Source of the DNA: Otis tarda
Lineage: Eukaryota; Chordata; Aves; Otidiformes; Otididae
Length of the DNA: 64,000 nt
Assembly: GCA_026413225.1 (NCBI GenBank)
Contig: CM048553.1
Coordinates: 147,491,690-147,555,689, forward strand
Direction of reading: 5' to 3'
Both the position numbers and the translations under genes were made by a program. The notes beneath the pieces are model-generated. The model made no database searches. It worked only from the letters and a program-made list of their open reading frames with translations, and was not told where the DNA came from. Position 1 is the stretch's first letter. Every line of letters starts with the position of its first letter. Below, in pieces: positions 1 to 12,492 of the stretch.

Positions 1-1669
1 CCTTTTACATGTCACATAGTTTGTATTGAGCTTAGTGGGAGCTACTGAATGCTCAAGAATATGAATATATTGTTATGGATCTCAGTGTCCAAATATGAAT
101 TATAAATTTAAGTCTCATGTGAAAAACTCACAAACCTTGAAAACGTATTAAGATGACATAATCATGTTGTTCTTAGGTTATAGTTCTGTATTACTGAGAT
201 GCATGTTCTCATCACAAATAAACTTCTCCACCTGTAGAGTTTCTTACTGGGCATGTTGAACCTGTTCTTGCAGATCTGTGTATTTTGGTATTATTGATAC
301 AGAAGCTCTATCAAAGATAACACAAATCAAAGCCAATATTCTATCAAATACCAAATGCAGGTTGAAAGATTCAGCCATGCACTGCTAGATGTGTAAGTGT
401 CGCATATGAGTAGCTCCATTTTATAAACTTTATGGATATTTCAAAGTCTGCTATTGTGTATTACTGCTTCAAAATTTCGTTGAGCTTTAACTTAGGAAAA
501 ACATGAAGGAAGCAACTGCTTATAAACATAGAGCCACATTTCATTTGATACTTTAACAAGCAGTATATTAGTTCCTACAGAATAATGTTTCAACTATATT
601 GGATTATAGTTATCATTATGTGTCTAGACATGAGATCAAAATGTGAATCTTAAATTAGATTGCCTTAATATTTACTTTTGTCAGGGTATTGTACTGGTCT
701 TAATAATATGACAGTCCAGTAACTAAAGAAAATAAGTTCACAAAGGAAACCTCAGAATCTCTTGGGAAATTTCTTTCAAGACTTGCGATTTATATTAATT
801 TTTTTTTCATGAAAAATGACATTGAAAATACAAGAAAAAAACTGAAGTAAGGCTGACGTATAATTAAGATCTCAAATTAATCACTGTCTTAGTTAAAATT
901 CAATTTGAGGCATGTATCAAAATGATAAATTACAGTACCATAGGTTGACAAATATGTCTTATTTAACAACATTATTCCGAAAGAAATAAATTAAACAGAA
1001 CACTGAAATAGTAAGTGTTTTTTTTTCCAGACTAAGGGAGAGACATTTTTTTTGTTCCAATAATTAGATATTTCTTAAGACAGAAGAAATGATAGCTTGC
1101 TCATTGGTTTTTAGCTTTCAGATAATGACTTTTTTTTGCAGATGCTAAAACAAATTAATATATTTCCATTCATTTTGCCTGGAACAAAATTATGGATGGT
1201 TCTGTGGCTCTCTAATCAATCAACATTATTTACTTATTTATTAAGATGTATTAAAAAAAATTTTAGCACTCAACAGACAACAACTAAAGTCCAACTGGTA
1301 GCTATGGTAGAATAAAACACTATAATCAAGCACATCCATGTGAGCTTTTTTTTCCTACAAATGTTATGTTATTTTGCAAATGAAAGAACAAGGAAGAGAA
1401 GTCTATTCAGGTGAAGGTGTCACATATTCTCTTAAAACAAGATGGCAAATTCTTGGCAGCAGGAACAATCTTTAACTGTACATTTGCATACTGTTAATAA
1501 AGTGACACAGTTATCCATACTGAGCCTTTGAGAGCTACTAGTGGTTAGATACTCTCTGAGTAACTTATTTAACTTATAGGTTTCACTTATGGGTTATAAA
1601 AAGGGATTCTACAAGTAGATTAGTAGCAAAAAGAAGGACAGGAAAAATACATATACACTGGTGAGTGGA

Positions 1670-2109
1670 TGTCCTGGTTTTGGCTAGGATAGAGTTAATA
1701 TTTACCTGAGCTGGGTGAAGAACTGAAGCTGGTAGCCCCTATGGCTGAGACAGTTAACTAATTAGCTATCAGCTGGGGTTAATTTATCCAAATTAGCCAA
1801 AGGGCTATTCCATCCCATCTGACATCATGCTCAGTATATAAGTGAGGAGGGTGGTGAAGGGAGCCTCCCTGTTACTTGGAAGAGACTGGGTGTGAAGATC
1901 TGTTGTGAGCTATTGTACTGTATTTGTGTTCCATCACTGTTTTGTTTTCTTCTGTCATTACTGTTAAATTTACTTTTTGTTTAATCTCAACCCACGTGTT
2001 TGGTTTTTTTTTTTCTTCTGGTTTTCTTTTGTTTGCCAAATCTCCTCCTACTCTCAGGAGTGAGAGAGAGACTGCGTAGTCTGGTCCCCGTCAGGGCTGA
2101 ACTACGACA
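1670..2109 (+). mobile_element. Solo LTR, 440 bp, avian ERV (ERVL-like by 5-bp duplication)
   Basis: It starts TGTCCTGGTTTTGGCTAGG and ends GGGCTGAACTACGACA, so has TG...CA termini. The direct repeat GTGGA lies immediately on both sides (1665-1669 and 2110-2114), a 5-bp target duplication typical of class III (ERVL-like) elements. A TATA-type box TATATAAG lies at 1835-1842, with R/U5-like T-rich sequence after it. No internal retroviral region or second LTR accompanies it, so it is a solo LTR. Its 5' half resembles the element at 57780-58256, and its last 70 bases resemble the 1.14-kb LTRs. It is antisense to CSMD3. The intact duplication suggests moderate to young age. Confidence 0.88.
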
Positions 2110-3214
2110 GTGGATAAGACAATGGACAACATGGAAAAGACCAAAGAACTCAGTGCATTTTCTGCATCATTCTTCACAATAAGAAATCTCTTTATGTATC
2201 AGTACAGTTGGGAAGGAAGGAGGTAGTCAGTTTTGGGTGTGTCATGAGTGAGGGATTATGTAAAGCTGAATATAATCACATTCAAAATTCACTCAAGGAT
2301 AGGGTTAAGATATGTTAAGACTTTAAAAGCCCATATTAAAGAGAAAGAATACTCTGAGGTGTGTGATTTTACTGCAGTACTTAAGAACCTAGCATAAGAA
2401 CTAACAGGTGCTAATACTAAGGGCTCTGTAATTTAGCAGATAAAAGGAGAACAAGAGACAATGACTGGAAGTTTAAAAATCAGAGTTTAAAGACCTTATT
2501 TCAAAGTGAGGCAAAGTGATCAGTGGAATCAAAGAAAATGATGATTTTCTTAAATCTTGATGCCTTCAATTCAAGAGCTGAATTTGTTTCCAGAAGTTAT
2601 TCTTTAGTCAAATTGAAATTAGGGATTGCACTATTAAGTAAATGCAATAAAAATTCATCAGACTAAGCCTACAGGCCTATATTTCTTTACTCTATCTGGA
2701 TCTATAAAGGAATGGTGTGAAAAATATATAGGTAAAATATTTAAAATTAATAAGCTTCAAGGCAACCTGGTATTGGTTTCATAAAGAGTGATTCCCTTCT
2801 GTGCTACAGCATTACAAGTACTTTTAGCATTAGATTAGCATCATAGCCCTGAGACAGTGATGTATTGTGACACACAGGCTATGCTGGATCAACTGGAAGA
2901 AAAAAAAAGTATTTTCCCAGCCAACACCTATTTTCTTTAATGACAATGTTAAGTATTAACTGACAGAGTGTATTTTGAAAATATTATTTATGATTTTAAA
3001 AAACATTGGCTAGGAAGATGTGATGTAGCTATACATGTCTATTTGATACATGGGAAAGAATACTGATTTTTAGTTTTACCGAAAAAAAAAAAATCTGAAG
3101 TATTTCAAAACTTTTGTTAGAGTGGACTTTTTGTTTTGCTTTTTCTTGTCTAAATTGATGCTGAAGTATCAATAATATGATCAAACGTAGGATAATAACA
3201 GAGAAGGGGAAGAG

Positions 3215-4122
3215 CGTCTTCAGCCAAAGGCTTGCCAAGCTGGTAAAGAGAGCTCTAAACTAATGTTGCTGGGGGAGGGGAAGCACAATCCATACCACTA
3301 CCGCCAGTATTGTGCCAGAATCAGCAACAGGTGCCCAGAACCTGAGGAAGGATTGCAGATAAGTAAGAGAGCACCTGAAGTGCAGCTCAAAGGAGTTCCA
3401 GCCACTCCATCCAGCAAGTTGGCTTCATCAGGGGCCCAGCTTAAGTGCCTCTATGCTAATGCATGTATCATGGAGGACAAAAAAGAAGAGTTAGAGATGT
3501 GTGCATGCCTAGGGGCTACAACACAGAGATGTGGTGGGATGGCTCCTATGACTGGGCAGTTGGAATGGATGGATGAGGCGCTGACAGAGAGCTTATGGGT
3601 CAGGATTAAAGGGAGGGCAGGGACAGGCGACTTTACATGGGGGGTGTGCTACAGGCCACTAGACCAGAAGGACCCAGCAGACAAGGCCCTCTATAGACAG
3701 ATAGGAGCAGCCTCACAGTCACAAGCCCTGCTCCTCATGAGGGACTTGAACCACCCTGATACCTGTTGGAAGGACAACACAGCAGGGCACAAGCAATCCA
3801 GCAGGTTCCTGGAATGTGTAAGTGATAACTTCCTTCTGCAAGTGACAGAGGAGTCAATGAGGAGAGGTGCTATGCTGGACCTTGTTCTCACCACCAAAAA
3901 AAAAAAAAAAATATTTACCAGGAGGGTGCTAGAACACTGGAACAGGTTGCCCAGAGAGGTGGTGGATGCACCATCCTCGGAAACATTCAAGGCCAGGTTG
4001 GATGAGTCTCTGAGCAACCTGTTCTAGTCGGGGATGTCCCTTCTCCTTACAGGGCAGTTGGACTAGATGACCATTAAAGGTCCCTTCCAACTCAAACTAT
4101 TCTATGATTATATGATTCTATA
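3215..4122 (+). mobile_element. CR1 LINE, endonuclease region fused to RT C-terminus (internal deletion)
   Basis: A 254-codon frame (3263-4027) carries CR1 endonuclease sequence: KCLYANA, then GVCYRPLDQKDPADKALYRQ, NHPDTCWKDNTAG and SRFLECVSDNFLLQ, up to MLDLVLT. It jumps, through an A-run at about 3896-3911, to the last part of the CR1 reverse transcriptase ORF: RVLEHWNRLPREVVDAPS and KARLDESLSNLF. The CR1 3' untranslated region and ATTCTATG-type tail follow to 4122. Nearly all of the reverse transcriptase is missing. Sequence coding LAKLVKRALN upstream shows the copy starts near 3215. In the endonuclease core GDFNHPD has become RDLNHPD, so it is inactive. The tail is complete, as expected of 3'-primed LINE insertion. 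Confidence 0.9.
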
Positions 4123-6704
4123 GTATTCTGCTATTTCTAATCGCAGCAAAAAATTTGTGCAACTTCACTTCTGTTAGTGGAATTATATTGCAAACACATC
4201 AGTATAAAGATCACTTTGCAGCATGACCTAGCACCATATTTTATAGCTTACAGATTTATTTATTCTTTCTCTAAACTTTGCTTATTTTTGATAACTCCTT
4301 TTCATTTACTAAATTAATTTAAAATATTGTGAATTGTAACTTTCCGCTTGCCTTCCCTATACCAAGGGAGTTCAGAACTACCTACCATGTTAATGACAAT
4401 CTTGAAAAATGGTACAATAAAGTCAAAGTCTGATGAGTATTTTTCCTGTTTTCTATTTCCCTGAATAAACAGCCATTTTATTTCTGCTTTGGATAGAGTA
4501 GGTACAAGTCTATGAAAATTAATTGTTGAGATGTTTCTGTCTGCACTTAGCATTCCAATACCAGAAGGATATGCTAGATAATTTTATGTGACCTCCTAGA
4601 TGATGTGGTAGATATTTATGTATTCAGTCAAAAGAAAGAAACTCCAGTACATTTTTTACCTTGTTATCCAACAGGTTTAATGGCAGTAAAAATTTAGATC
4701 ACCTTCTTATGTTTAGTATGTTTCCTTGTTAGCTTTAGTATGCTTCGTTTTCAAAACAGGAGTTTCCATGGTAAATATATCTGTTCAGGTAATTTAAGCA
4801 TTCTCTATTTTAATTATTCTTTTCTTTTCCTTGTGGATTTTTCTGTCAGAAACATTAGGCAAATTCAATTTAATTCCCTTTCTATCAAGTATTTGTTGGA
4901 GCAATCTTACGATAAAGAGCAGTCATACCTGAAATAGCTGTGTCAAAATCTGAACAGAAAAAAAAAGCCTATAATATCTGTGTAGTAGTAAGCCTAGTGA
5001 CAACTTTACACCCTAAAGTCTGTGGTTTTTTGCAACTCTAACCTGGCAAACAATTTTTGAGTGGACCTTTTGTAGAGATCACTCCAACAGTGGAGTAATT
5101 CTCAAGTAATGCTTTAAATTTTTTTATGAAGTCAGTAGTGATATCAGCTTAATACAGCTAGTACTTCATAAACCTTGCCTAAATTAAATATTTAGTTTAT
5201 ACATAGCCATATTTTTTTAATTCTGATATGCAGGAGAGCTAAAAATACATTATCCTATTTGTTCACATTCTCTAGCTGTATACCAACTGCCAAAATTATT
5301 TTTAAGATCCACATCCTGGCACATTTAAGTCCTACTAGTATTTTCTCATCTACATGCTTCAATAATCCTGTACATCAGCTACCAATTTTTCTTAATATTG
5401 CTGAAAGAAATGCATGATAGGTCCCTAGAAGTCACTAGAGGGAAATCCTATTCTGTTAATAAACACCATCTGTTTCCTTCTTTCCTTCCCCTCACCCATT
5501 ATCCATAAAGATAAGATCAGTCTTCAAATTTTTAACATTTCTCTCAAATCTGTCTCAAAACAATTTCAGCAGAATTGCTGGATTTCTATAGCACCACTCC
5601 AGTACAAGCATCAAGACCATTTCACTGTTTATACAGTGTCTAATAATTCAGTTCTATAATTCAGCTTTAAAAAGATGTGCAGCAGTACAAACCAGATAAA
5701 ATTATATTTCATAACACTATCATAAATAATTGTGATTAATCTCCAGGACATTTAGAGTTTTCACTACAAGAATAATCCATATATTAAGTTCTTTTTTTTT
5801 CTTCCTCATGATTAATAGGATAGTACAAAGATGTTTGTTATATTTACCTTGAATAAAAATTGTAATAAATTCTAGCAGTGAGTTTTTAAATTAAGTCAAT
5901 GATTTTAACAATGTCAGCTACCTGTTTATAAGCTGCAAAATAACCCAGTAAGAAAAAAAAAAGGAAGCACTGTTCAAAGCAGGACTAGGTTCACTGAAGC
6001 CCCTTGCTGTATGGGCCAAGCTGCTATGATGCTTTCTTTCTCAGCAGCTGTATTTCCCTTCCTTTGCTCTCAATGAATAAAGCTGCTTATGTATCTTAGG
6101 ACAACAGGAAATGGAAAAGTACATAAAATTCTTCTATTTTGAAACCAAAATAATCTTATCAGAAATAACATAAAAAGGACACAGCTACACCGTGGTTTGT
6201 CTTAAATTATTGAATAGGGGATTAAGTATAGCATTTCTCCTCTATATGTTAATACCCATACATGTTACACAGACCCGGAAAGATACTAAAGAAAAAGAAA
6301 AGATGCCAGAAACCTTTCCAGAAAAAAAAAAAAAAAAAACAAAAAACCAGGCACAGAATCAGCAGACTTGTAACTCCTCAATTTCTCACTCCAGCCAGCA
6401 AAGCTATGTCACTAGACAGGCATGAAATGATAAATTGCTGCTGGTAATTATTGTAGCTCAAGGTTTTTTTTAAAAAATTCCTCCTTAATTTTCAATGCTG
6501 TTTTCCTGTTGTCACTGTAAGTGAAGTCTTTTTCTTTTGAGTAATCTGTTTCAGTTTTCTCTCATGAAATCCTTTTTCTCCCGGAGTATTGTGCTATACA
6601 GAGAGATGTGTTTCTCCGATATGTTCTTTCCCGAGTAACAGAGAAATTGAACATAGCATTTGCGCAGCGGTACCAAAGCTAACCCAAATATGCCACTTGA
6701 CATT

Positions 6705-6750
6705 GAGGAAAGAGAGAAGAGAAAGAAGGAAAGAAAGAAGGAGAGAAGGA
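6705..6750 (+). repeat. 46-bp uninterrupted polypurine tract
   Basis: A run of G and A only (GAGGAAAGAGAGAAGAGAAA, then GAAGGAAAGAAAGAAGGAG and so on) up to 6750, extended by mainly purine sequence to about 6770. It is a GAAA/GGAAA-type simple repeat. Confidence 0.9.
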
Positions 6751-7186
6751 TGGAGGGACGAAAGGTACAGACTGAGGCTTATGATATTGATGGTAGGAGG
6801 CCAGAGGGAGTATTGCTGTGGTCTACTCGGTACTTAGTTTGACTGGATGCAATTGCAGGGGCTTACATATGATGGCTCAGCATAGTAGTTCTACTGATGA
6901 TATAATTTTATGTCTTCATACACATTTTCATTCTCAGGAGACCAGAAAATGAACATGTTCCTCTGTGTTATGATCAAGAAAGTCCACAGTAAATTAGTAT
7001 TTCCCACAGATTCTGTCAAATACTCTGGAGTTTGTTGTCAACGTCCAGCTCAACTGCAAATACATCAAGAAGGATGGGAGCTCAGAGAAAGATGTTGATG
7101 AGCTTTGCTTGGTTCTTTTTTTGTTGTTGTTTTTTTTTTTTTTTGTTGGTTTGTTTTTTAAAGATAGTGAACACTAATGCATCCCA

Positions 7187-7209
7187 TATCTATCTATCTA
7201 TCTGTCTAT
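7187..7209 (+). repeat. Small TATC microsatellite
   Basis: About five TATC units with one TGTC interruption, ending in TATG. The preceding 7120-7160 stretch is a T-rich run. Confidence 0.85.
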
Positions 7210-8399
7210 GTCCTCTGTTTCCAAACATTTCAAAGGAAAGTATTTTAAATGATCACTGATTATGAAAGGTATGTTCTTTTTTCAAATCACACCTGGATCT
7301 AATAGTTTCAGATATATGTCTCTAGTGCTTATCCTGCCCCCTCATGCTATCTGTCTTTCATTTTGCTTTATTGCAATGATAGGTTGCTAATCATTTCTAT
7401 CTTAGGTTTCAAATTACAAATCCATAATGAAGCACTTAAGGATGTGGTCTGATATTTAGGGGTACTAAGTATGCAGATGTTTCATCAGGAAGCTAAAAAG
7501 GAGCTACTGGGCAATCAAAATTTTTTGAAAATTGGATATCAGGTAGAACCAGATCTGAAAATGTTGATTGCAGGGTTATACACATTCACAAAGAGTACAA
7601 GAACAGAAATGGAGATTGCCTTGATGTGATTATCATTTAAACACATCTGTTCTCTCACGTCAAGGAATGATACATAAAATGAATGTAACGTAATGAGTTT
7701 TCATTTCTTTGCTAGCTAGGTATAAAGACAGGTAGCTTCACATGAAGTCAGAAAAACAGGAGTTGAAAGAAAAAATTTCTCACTAAATGAAGCTGCCTTG
7801 ATGCAATGCTTAAAAAAAATAGATCTGGCCATGGGAAGGGAGACTCCAGTGAACTTGGACTCTGGGATCTAGCCTAATTTCTTTCAATATTCCTGATTTC
7901 ACAAAATAAACCTCAGATTTGAAAAATAAGAGTATCAAATTCAAAGTAACAAGTTTATGTTTTGTTCTAAAATACTGATTTCTGTGGTTGGAAGTAAAGT
8001 TTCCTCACACTTATGAGTGATTTAGGAGCCTGCATTCTGTTAATCAGCATGTTATTTTAGCCTTGAAAGGAACTATGTGAGAAGTCAGTGATATATGCAA
8101 ACTGAACTCTGCTGGTGATCCTCCATTTTAAGTTTAATCATTCTCTATCATAATCGAAATGCATAGTACACTATCTGTTGGCATTAGTAGAGCAAAACCT
8201 TTTGGCAAGCAATGTATAAGAACAGCAGCTGATCCCATATATATAGTGAATTTCCCAATATATGATACCAAATCAATTATAAAAAATGCTATATATTTTC
8301 CTAACATGTATGAGAAGTATATAGCATATTCTGCATAGTTAAAAATCCATAGTGCATAGTACATTTCTGTACAACATTTTTGTAATAACACTTGAAAAA

Positions 8400-8496
8400 T
8401 TAACAGACTACAGAGTAGCTATAATCTAGCCAAAAATAATTGTTTCACTTATCTTGAATTAACAGACTACAAAGTGGCTATAATCCCGCCAAACCC
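8400..8496 (+). repeat. Imperfect direct duplication with 59-bp period
   Basis: TTAACAGACTACAGAGTAGC followed by TATAATCTAGCCAAA (from 8400) recurs as TTAACAGACTACAAAGTGGC and TATAATCCCGCCAAA from 8459. Only the first about 36 bases of the unit are repeated. Unexplained by any neighbouring element. Confidence 0.85.
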
Positions 8497-9686
8497 AGTT
8501 ATGCAAAGCTTGAACTTCTATTTTGTAAATTACCTCTTGCTTATGTGCAAGCCAGAAAAAAAGAGCATGTGTAATTGCCTCATTTATTTTCTATAATAAC
8601 TCCAGGGACAAGAAAGGCCTGAAAATGCTTTTATGTTTTTCATTTCATATCTTGACATAAGTACATATTGGAAGGAAGACATTTTACTACAGAGCGATTC
8701 TGAGCTGTATTTCTATGGAAGTCCTTCATTGCATTACCAGTTTTTGGATTTTTTTCCTAGATATCAAAGTATTACTCAGCTAGTTACTTTCTCAGAGATT
8801 AGTTTCTGTTGCAGATGGGACTCAGCAGGGTACAACAATGGCCTCAGAGCTTCTCCAGGCAGTTTACTATAGTTCCTGGCTTAGTGACAGAGATGCTTAA
8901 CAGAAGCAGAAAGATCAAGTATCTTTACATCACTTTTTTATGTTAAAAAAAAATAAAAAGAGAAAAACAACAATTTCTGTTCATATGCTATACGCACATG
9001 TTAGAGTTCATAGTCTCAGTGCCAATAAATTGATTTTTAAAAGGGATGGATGATATATTGCAACTCTTCAAACATGCCTAAAGTGAGCTTTCTGGAAAGC
9101 TGGTCACTAAACAAGACCCTTTCTGGAAAATACATACAATATTACGAACTTCTGGACTTCAGGGATACGTGTGCCAGCTCATTTACTTCAACGTCTATGT
9201 GAAAACTGTAGACAACTGTGAAAACTGCAACAGAAAAGTAGCTTTACATCAGTTCAGAGAACTGAGTCAGCATTTCTCCTATGCAAAAGTATGAGAAGGG
9301 ATCCATCCATAAAACTTGCAGATACAAATTCAACTACCTAGTGAAACTCAAGAGTAATTAGTAATGTCTTGGCAGTAATTTGACTAAGCATACCTTAAAA
9401 GTACCAGAAAGATTATGATTATGTGTTCCAGAATTTAAAGAATTTGACATTATTAAAGTAAAGGTCATAAAACATTTGTGTCTGGATGGGGCTATAGATG
9501 GTATAGCTCTAAATATTTTTGTTTCAGATGTGAGTCAGTACATCTGAACGACTGCATGAGAAGCAAACGTAACTTGGATAAGGTTATAAATGTGTATTTG
9601 TATACATTTTTGTGGGACAATTAGTTTTATTACGTATAGACATCAGAGAAAAAAAAATCCAGAATCTTTTGTTAAGCATGTCTTAC

Positions 9687-9799
9687 CTTCATAGTAAACT
9701 TTAAACCCATGAGCACTAACTGCAAAGTCACTTGTCAAGCGCAGTGAAAATACAGATTTTGTACTTGTCACAGGTGGAGGAAGATGAAATCCTGTTAAC
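9687..9799 (-). CDS. CSMD3: CSMD3 exon 3: C-terminal third of the first CUB domain
   Basis: A 113-bp exon too short to stand out as an open frame. On the minus strand a pyrimidine tract ending TTTCTTAG precedes it and GTAAGA follows it. Its first base G completes the Arg codon begun in the exon at 37482-37704; then come 37 codons, beginning LTGFHLPPPVTSTKSV and ending AHGFKVYYE, and one base of the next codon. Together the two exons give a CUB domain of about 110 residues bounded by phase 1 introns, the arrangement expected of a shuffled extracellular module. TSDF supplies the third acidic residue of a calcium-type CUB site, and HGFKVYY is the closing beta strand. There is no cysteine, so this CUB relies on the single disulfide of the previous exon, as I recall for CSMD CUB domains. 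The frame is open and both splice sites are canonical, so it looks functional. The sushi-encoding exon 4 must lie left of the window. Confidence 0.93.
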
Positions 9800-10867
9800 C
9801 TAAGAAACAAAAAAAGCACAAGTCATGGTTAGTTGTCTGAAAAAATAAAACTATGTGTGACAGATTGCTGTTCAAATAGTATTTAATCATAGAAAGGGCA
9901 ACTGACTTAAAAGTATAGAGTTCATATTTCTTAATAAAATGAGACTTATGTGATAGTTTAAGAAATCAATATAAGATTTTATCGGCTTTCATGGACACTG
10001 AACAAGTTAAGGTACATCGGTTTGAGAAAACTGTACTTAGTAGAGATGATAATAAGATATAGAAAGTGGGCTTTAAAAATGATACAGATTATCAGTAGAT
10101 GAAAAAAAAAAAACAATAAAGCAACCCACAAACTACTAGTCAATTTATAGTATTTAGGGTTATGTTCAGACATTTAATGCATTATGTATTTTACAAACAC
10201 TTCTGTTAAAATTTGTAGTGGATGAATTTTCTGCAGAAATATGATGAAAGAAAGGGGACCATGATTCACTTTAATGAGGGAATCTAAGATTATTTAAACT
10301 ATGTACTTTAGCCTCAGAGTTTCTGCTTTCAACTTAAACGGGAAATCCAGAGAGCATCATTGTGAAATCGTACACCCATAAAGAAAGCTCTCTTGCAAGA
10401 AATTACAGGGTTGCTAGGTTTTGGGGAGTTTTTTTAGTTGGTTGGTTGGTTATGTTTTGTTTTATTAAAATCACTGTGTTTGAGACACAGATGAAAGGAC
10501 AATTTTTGGGTACTCATAGCACTGCTGATATGCTCTACTGATACTCAGCTCTACACATACTTTTTATTTGATGTACATATGGTAACATGTACTTTCTCTA
10601 TTCTAGGAGAATAACGTCATCAGAGTTCATACCTGACCAACAAAATCTATACTATTTACCTGTTGGAATTATGTAAAGAGCAAGTTAAATAATTTAGCTC
10701 TGTATACTCACCAGTGAAATCTAGACACACCTTTGGAGCCCAATTAGATGCATGTGGCAAACTGCATAGTAGATTAGGATGATTTATTTTACTAATGATT
10801 AACACTCAATTGCTTTCATGTGTTTGTAACCAAGCCCCATTTTTATTTATTACTTTGAATTTAGAGT

Positions 10868-10967
10868 TACAGAAAAAATTAGGTCAAAAGGGACTCATGG
10901 AGGTCAGATAGTCCAACCTCCTGCTCAAATTAGGCTTTAACAGAAGCGTCTAGGTTGCTCAAGATTT
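10868..10967 (-). mobile_element. Old CR1 3'-end fragment
   Basis: On the plus strand this reads as the complement of a CR1 3' untranslated region (ATGGAGGTCAGATAGTCCAA then CCTCCTGCTCAAATTAGG). It is short and clearly more diverged than the other CR1 pieces, so it belongs to an old subfamily. No ATTCTATG tail is preserved. Confidence 0.7.
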
Positions 10968-12492
10968 ACATTTTCCCTCTCCTTTCTCAGAATAAATTCA
11001 CCATTTCTTTTTTTTTATACATACATCCATGATCATGTTTTTATTTACTGTTATATACAAAATATAAAATTTAGTGTACACACATGCAAGTACTTCCAAA
11101 ACTCTTCAATACTTTATGTTAAACACTCATTGTTAAACAGCTAAACACAACTGTTAAACAGTGAATAAGATTCACAGAGACATTTGGTTCTTTAATACAT
11201 CTTTATAAGATTCCAGAACACACAATTCATTGATTGGTCTTGTGGACACTTAATAAAAAGATGTAAATGCTGATATTTTTTACTGGAAGAAAAGGTATGT
11301 ATTTTTAGTTTTGCTTGATATAGGTACTGCAAACACCAATGGTGTTTGATGTTGCTTTAATACATTTTCTGCTGCTTATACCGAAATTTAGTCTCTGTCT
11401 TATTCTGAAAAGAACGAATAAGTTATGTCTTGTCATTATCAATATTTCTAGTCTCACCAGAAGGAAGGACAGAGAGAGATGAGAAGCCCAGAATTCAAAA
11501 GGTCAGGAAATTATTTCCTGAAAAATTAATAGCCAAATGGCTAACTTAAAGAGTATCCCTTTAGAAGTAGTGCTTTAGGTGAGAAACTTATTCGAAACTA
11601 GCAGTCATCTCCTTAACCTGGTGTCATTGGCATATTAAATACATTTAAAATTCAAATTTCCAGCAGTAGCCGAGGTTGTTTTTTTTTTATCTACAGCAAC
11701 TTTCTCTCTTACATTCGATTTGCATATTTCATTGCATTTGCATCAATATTTTTTTCAAATTTAAAATACCTAATGGAGTGATTCAGCTGTCTCTCTATTG
11801 CTATTTTAGACACCATCAGGTATTTGAGACATCAGCAGAGAGCTACTAGATATGACATTGGACCAACATGAGACCCATTCTTTTCTGGAGAGCTGGAGGC
11901 CAGTCAGGATCCTCAGGGATTCTAGATGTGCCTACATGCTATGTTAGGCACTTCAATCATCGCTTTATAGCCTACCACTTTGACAGAATAAATTAATACT
12001 AGGACAGGTGGGCTTTTTTTTTTTTTTGTCAGATTTTCATTCACTCAGTCCTTATCCTCTTTCCCTTTTTAGTTTTGGAATTGGCTTATTTAGTGTTCCT
12101 TGAAATAGATAAGCAGATCCCATAAGCAACTGATGCTGACCTCTGAGGAGAGAAATCATGGGAACTAAAAGACAACGTCTACAGAAGTCCGAGACTGAAA
12201 TACACTTTTTTCTGTCTCAGCTCTTAAGGAAATTAATTTTTGAATTGTGACATTCTGCTGGAATACTTGATTGAGATGCTGCAGTTCAGCTACAGAGTGC
12301 TATCCAACATAAAACAGTGACACAAATTTGTAAATTAATACACGGAATGTTAATGCATATATTTGCTTTGCTCTTGCTGGTTCTTAGTAAGCTTGTCAGG
12401 TACCTTATGCCCACAAGAAATGGACACATGTCCACCTAGTAGACTTTGACGTTGAGAATGTGAAGGATTAAATGAGCTGGGTTGACACCCAA

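Larger units (their letters stand above)
1..9686 (-). other. CSMD3: CSMD3 intron 3, 5' portion
   Basis: AT-rich intronic DNA downstream of exon 3 in the sense of the gene. It contains a 440-bp LTR (1670-2109) and a CR1 piece (about 3215-4122). In 1-1669, 2110-3214 and 4123-9686 I see no gene or recognisable interspersed repeat. Those stretches hold only short A or T runs, a polypurine tract, a small TATC microsatellite and one 59-bp-period duplication, listed separately. Short open frames here are low-complexity chance frames. Confidence 0.85.
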
